Shown piece by piece: positions 36,001 through 49,200 of a stretch of DNA of 64,000 bases (its first letter is position 1; every line of letters begins with the position of its first letter). Source of the DNA: Sipunculus nudus (lineage: Eukaryota; Annelida; Sipuncula; Golfingiida; Sipunculidae); assembly GCA_026874595.1 (NCBI GenBank), contig CM049322.1, forward strand, positions 31,869,340 to 31,933,339, given 5' to 3'. The notes below the pieces were generated by a model, which was not told where the DNA came from, did not search any database, and was given only the letters and a program-made list of their open reading frames with translations. Position numbers and translations under genes: made by a program.

Positions 36001-37290
36001 GATCCACGAATTCAGTTCATTATTTTATGACATGTACTTACACTGTACGGTGACCCTGAGTGAGCTGCTGCCAGCGAGCTGTCCATGTTGTCCTGTAGAC
36101 TGTACAGTTACCTGACACTCATATGTGCCGGTATAAGTCTTGTTAAGGGGGCCCAAAGACCAGGTTGGTCCTGTGTGAGTCCGAGAACCACACACATGAA
36201 TCCACCGGAAATTATCTGCCTGAGCAACAGGGTTAGAGGAAGCTGAACACTCAAGGTCTACAGTCTTCCCCTCTATAGGCCTCATATCATCCCCAACAGA
36301 CACACTGGGAGAAACTACAAAAGAGAAAATATGATACGTTTGAAAAGCCAATCCAATAATGCTAGTCATCCGCTTTAGAAATGCTGATACACAAGGTTAT
36401 ATAAACATGAAAGTATGTAAAAGTCTGGACATAATTGTGCCTATGAATGAATCTTCACTCTTCTTCATTCGAAATATACTTGTTCAATGTGTTTTAGCAG
36501 AAGCTATTTCAGGTCTCGTGAATAAAACGGTAGATTATACAAGTGCATTGAGAAAGGTTTACTTACATTCAACATTTAACACTTCCTCTGCCTGAAGTGT
36601 CTGGCTGTGTCTGTCAGAGTAGCTGTTTTTTACGTTACACCGTAATGTTTGCTGGTTATGATCCTTTGTCACAGACATGGTAAACTGGCTGGAGTCCTGC
36701 CCTGCCTGTTGCACATTTTTGAAGTACCATTCATATTCATTAGGAGGGCTACCCATAGCAGATCTACAGGTGGCTGTGTATTGCTGATTCTGGATCCACG
36801 GTAGTGGAGCTGACAGCTCCAGTGAAGGGTCGCCTGGTGCATCTGTCGGACAATACTGTTTGATTAAATGGGGGGTAAGAATAATGAATAACAGTTAACA
36901 ACAGGCTGAAATAACTAGTTCTTCATGAAGTAATACGCGTGTATAACATGGTGATGATTGGATGATTTAAAACTCCAAAGATGACAGGGAAAATACGATT
37001 GATTTTTTCATAACAACATTGTTCTGTACCAATTCAAAACTGTGCCTTGGTTTTAGCCGTTGCTAGTTTAACCTAGTTGATAAGGATTACAATGATGAGA
37101 ATAATATTAAAATGGGTAATCGGGTCCCGATTGCAAATATGGTTAAAAACACTGGCAAATCATTGTTCTTATAAATAAAATTCCAAAATGTTTACATGTA
37201 CAGACTGGTGCATGTAACAGTACCAAAAACAGAATTAGAGCATGACTCCATAATTGTAAGCACCCCTTTTTATTATAATATTATATATAT

Positions 37291-37338
<48 letters not shown>

Positions 37339-37813
37339 CTCTGAAGAAAAACAACACTTTAAAATCACAACAGTCTGTTTCACGGATGCGACCCGATCAT
37401 CAGGTGAATGTGGTTAGAATGAAGCTAACGGCGTGGTTTGAAAAGCCGAGACTTTACGAGATTACGAGATTATGCGTTATGCGATTCGTGGGTGGGGGGG
37501 GGGGGGGGATGTGAAACACTGACACTAATCGTATTGTTCTCGGGGGCACAATAGGATTGGTCGGGGTACACGTGCGATACTGGAACATAACATGGAAAAG
37601 AGGTTTTTTGGTTGTTTTAATGTTTATATATAATACAATGATATATACCAGGATGCTCAATTAGCATATTAAACTGATTTGTAATAGGGTCTTGAAAGCA
37701 AGAATCCAAACAGACTGTTGTGAATTTAAAGGGTTTTTTTTTTCTTTAGAGTTATACCGCTCTGGCCTACTCTGTAGGCCATAGAGCACTTTACAATGGG
37801 GGGCAACACTACC

Positions 37814-37867
<54 letters not shown>

Positions 37868-40800
37868 ATATAAATAGTTCAACATGTCAATAATTTTATT
37901 TCAGTTAATCATAAAAGACCTGCTTTATAATAAACTTCAGCCATAGACAGCTATGAGAACTAATCCATGTTATAATATCATTGACAATTTTATTCAAGTT
38001 AAATTTTAAATTTTAATCCGATAACTCCTGACAGGCTTTGCATGGTCCCAGTAATACCTGTATGAAGAAGAGACCCATCTCATACGTGGAGATATAAATT
38101 GATAATTTAAAAGGGCTTGGTGCACTAACATGATACTTGTGCAACCATGAAGAAAAATAAAACCCAGCTGAAACAGTTTCGTTGAAACCCTGTTAATTAT
38201 GACCATTGATTGTATCACCTTAAATCAGTAGAATTCTTTATTCAGCTGTGAGTGTAATAAATGTAAATTACAATCAAATTAATCAATCAACTACTGTCCG
38301 ACCCCGAACCGATCAGGTTCTTTTAAATGGATAACCAAACCCCCTGAAACTAATACATACATTCACTCAAAAAGATGAATATGACATGAGTTAATAAAAC
38401 AAATAAGTATATTAACAAAAGATTCACGCACATTTTTAACCAAAGATTTACACACATTTCTCTGGAGAGGCGCATATATGTATATATGTACTGGTTATCA
38501 CAAGCGTCGAATAAAAACAAAAAATCACTAAGTCCGTTATGTACACTGCACAGGAAGTTCTCTTTGTTTACACAGTTTTCATCACATGACTATCGCGCAC
38601 ATGTGACATATGAATTTCAAGCCGTCCACTCTGCTCTCGCAATCTTGTGTATATACACAATCATCAAACAATCAACAACTCCTCGCCGGAGTACACTTTC
38701 GCCCCTCAAGGCACAGTTCACGCAGCACTTACTGATAGGCGCACAGCCTATTCTATATAAACATAGAATCAACGCCTTTCACAGCTGATGTCTCCTGGAA
38801 TAGCCCAGCACTAGGAAACTGAATATGTCTCCACACAACGATGTCCAGTACCTCTAAAGTTTCGCGTGTAAATAGTGTCCGCGGCCTGAAACAGGAAATA
38901 CTCACAACAGATACAAGATCGCCGGATTACCAGTCCGTCGGCAATTGCGATGTCCATTCTGAAGTCCGTTACAGAGGTAGCAACGTGGCCTTCCTCAGAC
39001 ACCGATTGTTTACGCTTACAGTCATCAAGTTATGTATCCAGACTCTGATGCAGACAATCGTGAGACTGGCGCGCTGAACAGGCAATTGCAGCGATTTTCC
39101 CCGCAACCGCGGCTAATATACGCTTGCTAACGTCACTAGTCCCGACTTCTTACAAATCACCACACTCTGTTATGCCGACAGTCAATAATTACATGAATAG
39201 TAAGATGGACACGCCTCGAGGGATCAAACCCTGAGAAAAAAAAAAACAAAGCAGGTGTTCGGCCTTTGAAGTCCACAATAAACAACGTTATAGAGATCGT
39301 CTAGACAGAGACGGCTCCCACGGAATTAAACTGTACTGAAATTAACATCAAAGAAGGCACATGTGCTCTCTGACTTTAGTTATCATGCTAACATTCAAAC
39401 ATGATAATCTATATTGATGTACAATAAAATTATAATAAAACAATTATCTGGTTATTGATTATGCAATACAATAAGTAAGTCACAGTCCTCTGGTGACAAT
39501 TATATCATATGCAGACCAAATTGTGTATAAGTTTGACCTTTAAACCGAACCAATTGACATCTATCCTGTATAATACATCAACACTATAGTTATGAATTTT
39601 ACCCCAAAAAAAGGACATACATATAAAAAGGAAAATGTAAAAGTCGCAGTCTAATAAAATACTTAAAATTGCTCTTATTGTTTTACATAGGAAAGGCTAC
39701 CTTCTAATCATATTGAAGCATGTTACCGAGACCCTTGATAGACCCAAAATCCCTTTTCAATAATTAAGCACTGCGCTGTAAGAACATATATTACATGTTA
39801 ATAATTTTGACCAAACGAGTATAACAAATGGCATTCTGACTCCGAGGTCCAAAGGATTTTTACTTAATTCGGGTTATCATCTTAACCCAAGTGTTTGAAT
39901 TTTACTATGAAGGATACCATTCTCAGGTAATGAAAGCAGAAATATGCTGAAAACTGGTTATATTTAGGGAATAGCGACTTCAGGGCTGAGAGTTCCCACA
40001 TTGTCCTGCTCTGATGTAATGTTCAAGGTCTCTGTGTCAAGCATTTGTGATTAGTTCTCTGAACTGTCATATGCAAATACAAATATAATATCTTTTTTTT
40101 TATCTAAGACCTAGGACTTTGACCTACCGACCAAAAAAATTAAACCTAATATAATTTTTTTTTTTTTTTTTTTTATTTTTTTTTAAGAAAGGTAAGAAAG
40201 GTCATAACACCGAGGAACCCCCCAAAGACGCACTCGTATGTGAGTGATACACGGCTGTGGGGCACAGCCTACCCATTAAGCCTGCAGAGCGCTCACCCTG
40301 GGTGGGGGCCGACCGTGAAGAAACTCACCGCCTCGACTGAGATTCGAACCCACGATCTCCCGGCTTTGAGTCCCGCGCTCTACCCCTGAGCCACAGAAGC
40401 CGGAAATATTAGGGGTTATTGTCCGGAAACGAATTAGCCAAATTGGAGTTATTGACCCGGAAACTAATTTGTGGACGGATGGAGACAGGTAATTATTATT
40501 GGACAACCCCTTTTCGAACTGCAGCCCTGATTTTGCATGGCACTCATACAGAAACAACATACATCTGATTAATTATATAATACTTCTATAACAAAGTATG
40601 AAGCTAAAGGTAATATATTCAAGACAATTTGCATTACAGTTTGTAAACCATGGACACCTGCCTGTGATCAGTCTGTTATTTAACAAACCTTACTGTTGCA
40701 ATTTATATTATATATGAGCATATTCTTTCAACTACACAGTAAAGACTAACATGGAGTATTCATTTGTGATTCCCAGTGTTTTGCAAACTACAGTACTCAC

Positions 40801-43800
40801 AAAGTACTTTAAAAGTCAGACTCGCGACCTGATCAGGACTGACAACAGGATGTCTGGCTGTACATATGCACGTCTGTTGATGATAGGCCTTCTTCATTGT
40901 GAGTGACAGGTCTAGTCTGCCTACACCCGGTCCTTGGTCAGTAAATCCCGACCAGCTGCAACTCCATGTCAGGGTGGCTCGAGGATTCCCTCCATCAGAG
41001 GTGCAGCTCAGGGTTATGGAATCACCAGCATCAACGGAGGTGTAGTTGTTGTATCCAGAGATCACTGGTCCATCGTCAGGGGAATCTGTAACGGGAATCT
41101 GCATGATAAATATTGAATTTATGACGAAATCGTTGAAAATATTATTACTAGAGCTTTCTATCACTAATCTATTGTCACAAAAGTAAATAGAAATTTTATA
41201 TATAATTGACGGCGGAGGCCCTCCCTCTCTTGCAAATCCTCTCTTTCCCTGTCTCGTTTAATCCGCATGTGATTCTGAAGAGCCAGAAAGAATACCAGGT
41301 GTGTCAGAAATTAGTTACATACCACATTTTTCCATGAATCGGGAGGCATTTGATATTTTACGAAGGCCTCATCTATCATAAGCTACGCTCATGAACTCTG
41401 CACATGTTAACCTACCCAATTAAAACCCTCCCCCGCCTAAACCGGCGAAAAGTCCATGGGACTTGTCCCATTATAAGAAGTTTTATAGGTAAATTATCCC
41501 CTAAACACCATTGACCGGATATTATTTCTCTTTCAGTGTCTTTGGAATTGATTTTTAAAGATATGAAGTGGAACAATCAAGTAAACCTAAAAAAGAAAGC
41601 AATTATGATCATTTATGAAGAATACTTTGAGTCCTTAAAAACTAAAAAAAAAGAATTACACTGAAAGCTTGTATACAAATAAATAATATACACTAGAATT
41701 TCATAGTGTCACAAAATGTTGAAAGGTTTTGGAGTTATCTGGCAAAAACATGAATCATAATTTTTAGTGGTCTATGGATCATGACGCTCACCTGTGTCAT
41801 ATGTTGCTATTGGTCGTGATCCTAGATGCAGTGTTTAGTACTTTTTTGTTTTGAGGGTTCCATAAGTAAGCCGGTATTGCATGACATTAAACTCACCGCC
41901 TGGGCCCTAATGCCCCGCCCTTTTGACCTAATTATTATAATAAGCCTCCAAAACGCTCCTACACAGAATGTCTTCCTTGCGACAGCTGTTTTCAAAAAAT
42001 AATGACGTCATAAAGGTCAATGACGTAGACGTTGCACTTACTGACATCATCATCTGGAATCGCTGCACTGATGAATATATTGCAGTCATTGTATTCTTGC
42101 ATTTTTTTTATTATTTGTCTCATTCGAATTACGTGCCATGCAGGTGAGACATTATTGTGCACCCGGTATTCGGAGCAATGGCTCCTGCAACTTTTGGCCT
42201 GGAACATTTTATACTGTTTCCTTTGTATAAAAAATATCCCGAAAAACATGCCGACATGGGTACTGGTACAGACTACACGTGTTCTGTTTGGGAGAGATCT
42301 CCCAAAGTGCGCAATTTTTTATGGTCAGGTGACTTACGGTTCGCAGTTATATCAGATTGTCTGCATGGAACAGTTATTATAATGATAATTCATTAAATGA
42401 ATATGTTAATAAGGTTACGTAAAGTCCATGGTGAGGTCAATTGAGATCATGTTGAACTGATTATCCATATAGAGACAGGCGTTGGCTTGTGTTCACTAAC
42501 TGTAACTGTAACTATAATCGTTAACATGATTCTTCACCGGTGATATAATATTATCAACTTTTTTTAATTATGATAATGATGTTGCCATACCGTAAAGTGC
42601 AGCGTATAAGTCACCCTTGTCTTATTTAAGGTTCTGAACGGAGATAGCGCTTCGCAGGACATCACATTTTAGGAGGACTAAATTTGCATGAAACGACAGT
42701 TGAGTAACTATGATAATTTCCCTAATTTGCAGCCTTAAAAATACATTTAAAATGGGTGAAAATAAAGAAGAGGCCATTATAACATGAATACAAGTGATCG
42801 ATTGGCCACGACGCTCAGCTGAATTCAAGAGTTCTTAAACAATGGACAAAATACGTAAAAATAAAAAAAAATACAAGTGGTGCCACCAGTCTGCAAGAAC
42901 TGATGAAACACTACATGATTAATATGCATGCAGAGAATCATGGCCATCAATGCATCAGTTATCCAGATAATTATATAGAGTTTTGTATAACATTTTAATT
43001 ATTCTGAGGGGTACTTACGAGCCCCATAGCGTAGAGGATAAAGGTAACAAAGACCTAATTTCAGATTTTCAAGATGATTTTTTCATGGATCTCCCTCGAT
43101 GTCAAATTCGAAGATTCTAGGTCCAATGGTTCCGATTTTTGCCCTGTAAACGGAAGATCGCCCCGTTTGAAGGTCTCAAAAATGGAGGAAAAAATGCGTA
43201 ACATATAAAAAATACAGGTTGCGCAAACAGTCTGCAGGAACTGGTGAAACACTTCATGATCAATGTGTATGCAAAGGATCCTAGCCATCAATGCTTTAGT
43301 TTCTCAGATACTGGAGCTGTTGAATCAAATTTTAAATTATTCTGGGGGTTGCTTACGAACCCCATAGCTCAAAGGATATATGTAACAAAGACCTAATTTC
43401 AAGTTTCCATGGATATATTTCATTGATCTCCCTGGCTTTGAATTAGAACATTCTAGGTCCAATGGTTACGATTTTTACCATGTAAACGGAAGATCGCCCC
43501 ATTTGAAGGTCTCAAAAACAGAGGAAAAAGGCGTAAACAAATTGAAAAAAATACAGGTAGCGCCACCAGGCTGCAGAAACTTGGGAAGCACTCCATGATC
43601 AATATGCATGCCAAAAACTAATGCCCATGAATGCATTTGATTTCAGATACTGGAGAATTTGTATCAAATTTCTGATTATTCTGGGGATGGGAGTGTATTT
43701 ACGAGCCCTATACCTGAAAGGATATGAGAAGCAGAGACCTAATTCCATGTTTCCTAAAAAAGAAATATGGACCTCCTTGGATGTCAAGTTAGAAGATACT

Positions 43801-46242
43801 AGATCCAATTGTTACGACTGCTTCATTTGAAGGTCTCAAAATAGAGAAAAATGCGTTAAAATTATAAAAATATATATGGTGCCACCAGTCTGCAGCAACT
43901 GATAAAACACTCCATGAGCTATATGCATGCAAAGAATCATGCCGATCAATTTATTTGTTATAATGATACAGGAGCTTTTGTATAACATTTTTAATTATTC
44001 TGAGAGGTTCTCACGAACCCCATAGCTCGGAGGATATTGGAAACAGAGACATATTTCCAGGTTTCCAAAGAGACCTACTGTGAACTACATGTGTATTCAG
44101 TTGGAAGTTTCTAGATCCATCAGTTACAGTTTGCGCCTTGTTAACGGATGACCGGACGTTACGACGGACAGACGACGGACAAAGAATGATCGCTATAGCT
44201 CAACTGACTTTCAGTCAGCTGATTCTAAAATTAGTCATGATCATTAAGATTCAAGCCATAAAAAATATAGACTGAAAAAACCGACACGACTACTGTCACC
44301 CGAATATACCTAACATAAAGGTTAATATTAGTAAACATAATAGAATACAAATGGCATCACTTGTCTTTAATAATTGGTGATAGCTATCTACAAGTGAAAT
44401 AATCAATATGCATGATCAATATCCATCAATAAATACAAAGCAAGTTTCATGGCAACCAATGCAATATTAGGAGTTTTATTTCAAATTTTACCCGCAAAAA
44501 AAATAGTTCTGTGGTGCGCCCACCCTTCATAACTTGGAGAATTAGAACACTGGTTGATTCGAACAGTTTTATTTTTACACTGTTAAGGGGTTGCCGAATG
44601 ACTAGACGGACAAAGCATGATTGCTTTATCTACGATGACTTGCCATCAGCTGAGATAAAAACATTGACTACTAACATAAACATTTAAACAAATTATATAG
44701 ACACAGTCCTCCTTTATTTTTTTTTTCAATTGGCAATATGTTTTTTTATGAATAGGGATATATGTCAACTGAGCTTACAGGTGTATCAACCGAAGTGAAT
44801 TGTGTTAAATTTTGAATATTGAGTAGAAAGGATAGATGATATCTGCATTATTTGAAATTGACTCCAAATGAGGAGGATAATAAAACTTTGAATGTGAACA
44901 TAACAATTTACCAATGTCATTTAAGTTATACTTGGTGTATTTTTAAGGGAAAAAAGGTTTAATGTTATAAATATATAAGAAGACACTCAGAGACATATTT
45001 ATTTAACTTCATGCCTGAGTTAACTAGTTGTGCCTCATTGTTCAAATTTAATGTTTAAATGTAAGCTGCTTATCTGGTCCTTATGTTTCCATATCTCCAA
45101 TTAAAAAATGATCAATTAAAGCTTTGACTGTATAATGTGCTTTATTTTTGGAATACTCTAACAGAGACTTACAATATACTTGCAGTGTTAGTCCTGCACT
45201 TGTTCTTGTTCCGGCTATATTTGTCACTGAACATTTATATTCACCACCGTCACTTCTCATGACCCTTGTTATCCTGAGGTCTCCGTTCGTTGTGTTCAGC
45301 GAAATACTTTCTCCGGGCTCGACGGGACTACCGGACTTTTTCCAGCTGAAGGTTGGAGTACCGTCGACGACGGATGAAGTTCTACAAGACAGGGTGACGT
45401 CACTTCCTTCATTTACTGGGTTAATGTGCGCCACAGCTGTAGGGACAAGAGGTGGTCCTGAAATCAACACAAGTATCTCAGTTATCCCTTTGCTGTACAT
45501 AATTAATTGAAAACAAAACTATTATCACTATTGTGATATGTTTTGCTGTTCATATTGTGAAAACAGATTGCTAACTATTTTCTTTTGTTTTTCTGTCATA
45601 GTATTTTCTGGTGCTCTATGTTAAAGGATCAGCCTAAGATACTCTCTCCGTTTGCTTGTCGTCAATGCATGCACACTACCACTCCAAATAACGTCCACGA
45701 ATGAATTTGACGCCGAATCGGCACGATGTTGAACTCGTGGTGAATCGTGGCCGATCGGCCTGTTGGGTGAACAATTCCATTATGCCAACCTGACACTGGC
45801 ACGATTTTTGTTTCCGCCATACCATGCAAGGCGTCGTGCCAATGATTAAAGTCTTCGTGAACGGGCGTGAGGGGTCTGTGAAGGGCGCGAGGGTGCGTGC
45901 CATGCTGTACAGTGAATTTTAAAAATTTCCAAAAGTTCGGCACGCAACAATTTTCGTAATATGTGCGTAGCACTCGCTCGAATCATGCGTTAACACCGCG
46001 CGAACTCTGGGCGAACACGGCCGACGGTGCGTGTTGGTGCGTGTTAGTGCGTGAAGTCGCCGTGGCAATGCGCGAAGTCATCGTGGCAATGCGAAGCGAT
46101 TTAGGACGTCATAATAACAATAGTCCTGTATCTGCCAGATATAGGCACCTTCTCTGTTCTTCAACAATAGTGTCTCTGCCATTCTGCATAGCGTATCGCC
46201 CACAGCGAGTCCAGGAATGAAGCTATATATTCAACCCACACG

Positions 46243-46298
<56 letters not shown>

Positions 46299-49200
46299 TG
46301 TATATTGCCCCTTCGACTTTACGCATGCGCGATGCGGAAAGAGAGCATGAACTATGCGTGTCGTGCGTGACACTGCGGGACATTGCGCGACAATGATGTA
46401 CGGTAAACCTGAACAATGCGCAAACAATACTTAACCTATGCGTAAACAAGTAGTGCCATTGTGTGTCAATGTGTGCCAATGTGGCCCATTTTTGGCCTTG
46501 CACTGCGTAGACAGTGCGTCACTTATGCGTGTACAGTGCGCGAACAGGCCGCAAATACGGCATTGCTAGGACAAAAATCATGCCACTGTAAGGGTGGTAT
46601 TACGAGGAGGATGCCGCAAGAGCGGAGTACGATGCTAATACGACATGTTATGTTAGTAACACGATGACAGCACGATATGACACGAGACTTTTAAGAATCT
46701 TCATGATTTCGTTTCGACATCCAAGAAACGGGTACGATATCTCAACGACTTTTCACGACTGGGCTACGACTTGTGGACGACGCCCCTATGAAAATTCAAT
46801 CCCTTCAATCCATGGCCGTATTTATTTTGCATCCCGGAACCTTATTGTAGGATGAAGAAACTTATGCTGGCCGTGGCTGCCCTGATCTTGAAAAGCGGCA
46901 GTGCAGTGAGAAATCCTGCGTAATGTCTAGAAGTAACGTTGCTCTTTAGACCAAACTTGGACTGTGGATCACTTTTCCCAAAACTGGACTCAGTATAATT
47001 AAAATAACGACCGATATCTACGACAAGTTAAAGAAACTGAATCATTTATCCAGCTTCTTCAAAATATTTTGGATCATATTGAAATAAAGCCAATATACAC
47101 AAAACACGTCTTTCTTCATAACAAATCTACATAGTTTTCTAACTATAATGACATCATACTCATATTTTTTAAAGAAGGCACGGATTAATAAGAAAACATA
47201 ATTTTCCTTATACTAAAAAGACAAACATACCCAGATAATATGCCCAGATAGATAATGTCAATTTGAATGTTTTCATTTGAGGCTGTTTTAGAAATACCAG
47301 CGTTTTGGAGATATATATGAATGGAAATGAATAGAAATGAAAATATCATTAAGCATAACACGAATGGTTGTTTAAGGTTCTCATTTGAACATGTTTCTAT
47401 AAAAATGTTTTGATTCGGACCAAGTCAGCGCATGATTCTGACTTTACGAAGATTGACTTGGGACTCAAAGTCCTGGGTTCAGATTTCTGTGATTTGGATT
47501 AACTTTTGCTTAATATTTTTTTTTGTTGGAATTGGCTTTCTCCATTTTTTAATTCTAGCTTTGCAGAATCCCATTATGATTTCTGACTACATGACAGGGT
47601 AGTATCACACGCTTCCTCTTATTTTAAATCCTTGTGTTAACCAGGCCCGGTGACTACTGTACCTGCGGAGGCCGGGGTCATACAATTTGTTATTCCATGG
47701 TCATACTATCGAGGAAACTCCGAAGGGCGAACTTGTTTTGGAGTGAAACACGGCCGTTGGACAAAGCCTTCCCATTAAGCCTGAGTGGGGGCCAACCATG
47801 AGAAATCTCACCGCCTCGCCTGAGACTCGAACTCACGATCTCACGGTCTCACATTGGATGGGTCCAATCCAGAAGGATTAATGACAAAACTAAATAAAAA
47901 GTCGGAAGGTCTTGAAAGGGGGGGGGGGCTTCCAGACCGAAAACACTGGTCTGAGGCCCTTTTTCTTAATGCGGCGGCTGAAATGGGTGGGGAGGGGGAG
48001 CAAAATTCCTGATCTCATTTAATACATCCCTAAGCATAACAAAAAGACCGGTTACCGGGTGTACTGTCAGAACTGTTGTTTATTTCTTTAAGTGTGTAGA
48101 TATCACAATCATTCCTTAATTGAGACTGGTCGGTCAATTAGAGAAAAAAAACTAAGCTTTCAAACAGTTTCTCATTCGACGGAACCATCATCACAGCGTC
48201 CGGCCGGCGGAGAATTAATTAGTTAGGGACAATTTGCACTTTGTTATGGTGAATGCGTGGTGACGTGTTACTCACATGGTTCACTGATTAACTCACAAAT
48301 GACTCACAAATCTTTCTTTTGTAAACCACAAGGGTGCTGATTTCACTGTTTAAACCCCCCATCCCGACCAATGGCATTTGATAAAGACATTTTGAAAACA
48401 AAGGTTTGTTTTTATATGGAGCCTATATAAGTGAACTTTCTATCAGACAATCATTCTACTTATGTATGCCTTATAATCAAAACGACCAGTGTTCTTCATG
48501 ACTATCCTTCAACAAATATTCACGCTGTCCGGACGCTGTCAATAATGAATCTTTAACCAGGCATGAGCTACTGCTTGCTTAGAAGTTGAAGCATGGTACG
48601 TCGGAGTGAAATTGCCAAGAGTAGTGTGCAAAACATAGCTGATGAATTTAAGAGTATATATATGTATATATAATAATAAAAATAATAATAATATTAATAA
48701 AAATAATAAAAATAATAAAAGAATTAAAACATGGAAGAAACAAATTCTATCTCGAGAAAAAGAATCGCGAGAAAAAGTAGGAAGGAAACAATTTGAAAAT
48801 TGAATGAGTAAATTAAGAACACTTCTTCTTCATCTACAATATTCACGTTTCAACGTTCTCTACCTTACTTTTTACGTTCTACTCATCAAAAATATGCCAA
48901 TCCTTAAAAATACAAAAATATTTTAAAATTTTTAATCAATACCAATTTTTCATATATTTTAGTGATGAAATAGACCCGCATAATGCAAGAAATTAAGTGC
49001 TCTGAAATTACCACTAATTCAGAATTATTATTTGGACCATTTCTAGAAGTCATTTATAAAATATTATGGTTACATATAGTAAACTAATTTTGATTATTTT
49101 AAATAAAATTTTAATAAATTGAAAGCTGAACACTCCCGATTATAATTATGGAACCTCCAGGGAATTTAAAGCGACATCAATTATTACTTCAATCTTCATT

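Noticed and set aside
40330-40402. Functional tRNA gene
   Set aside because: It has A and B boxes but no proper acceptor stem pairing, and it continues into a SINE body with an A-rich tail.
40276-40560. 94-codon minus-strand frame over the SINE
   Set aside because: Explained by the tRNA-derived SINE. No conserved protein.
45148-45510. Plus-strand 120-codon frame at Ig 2 of gene 2
   Set aside because: Antisense shadow of a textbook Ig domain on the minus strand.
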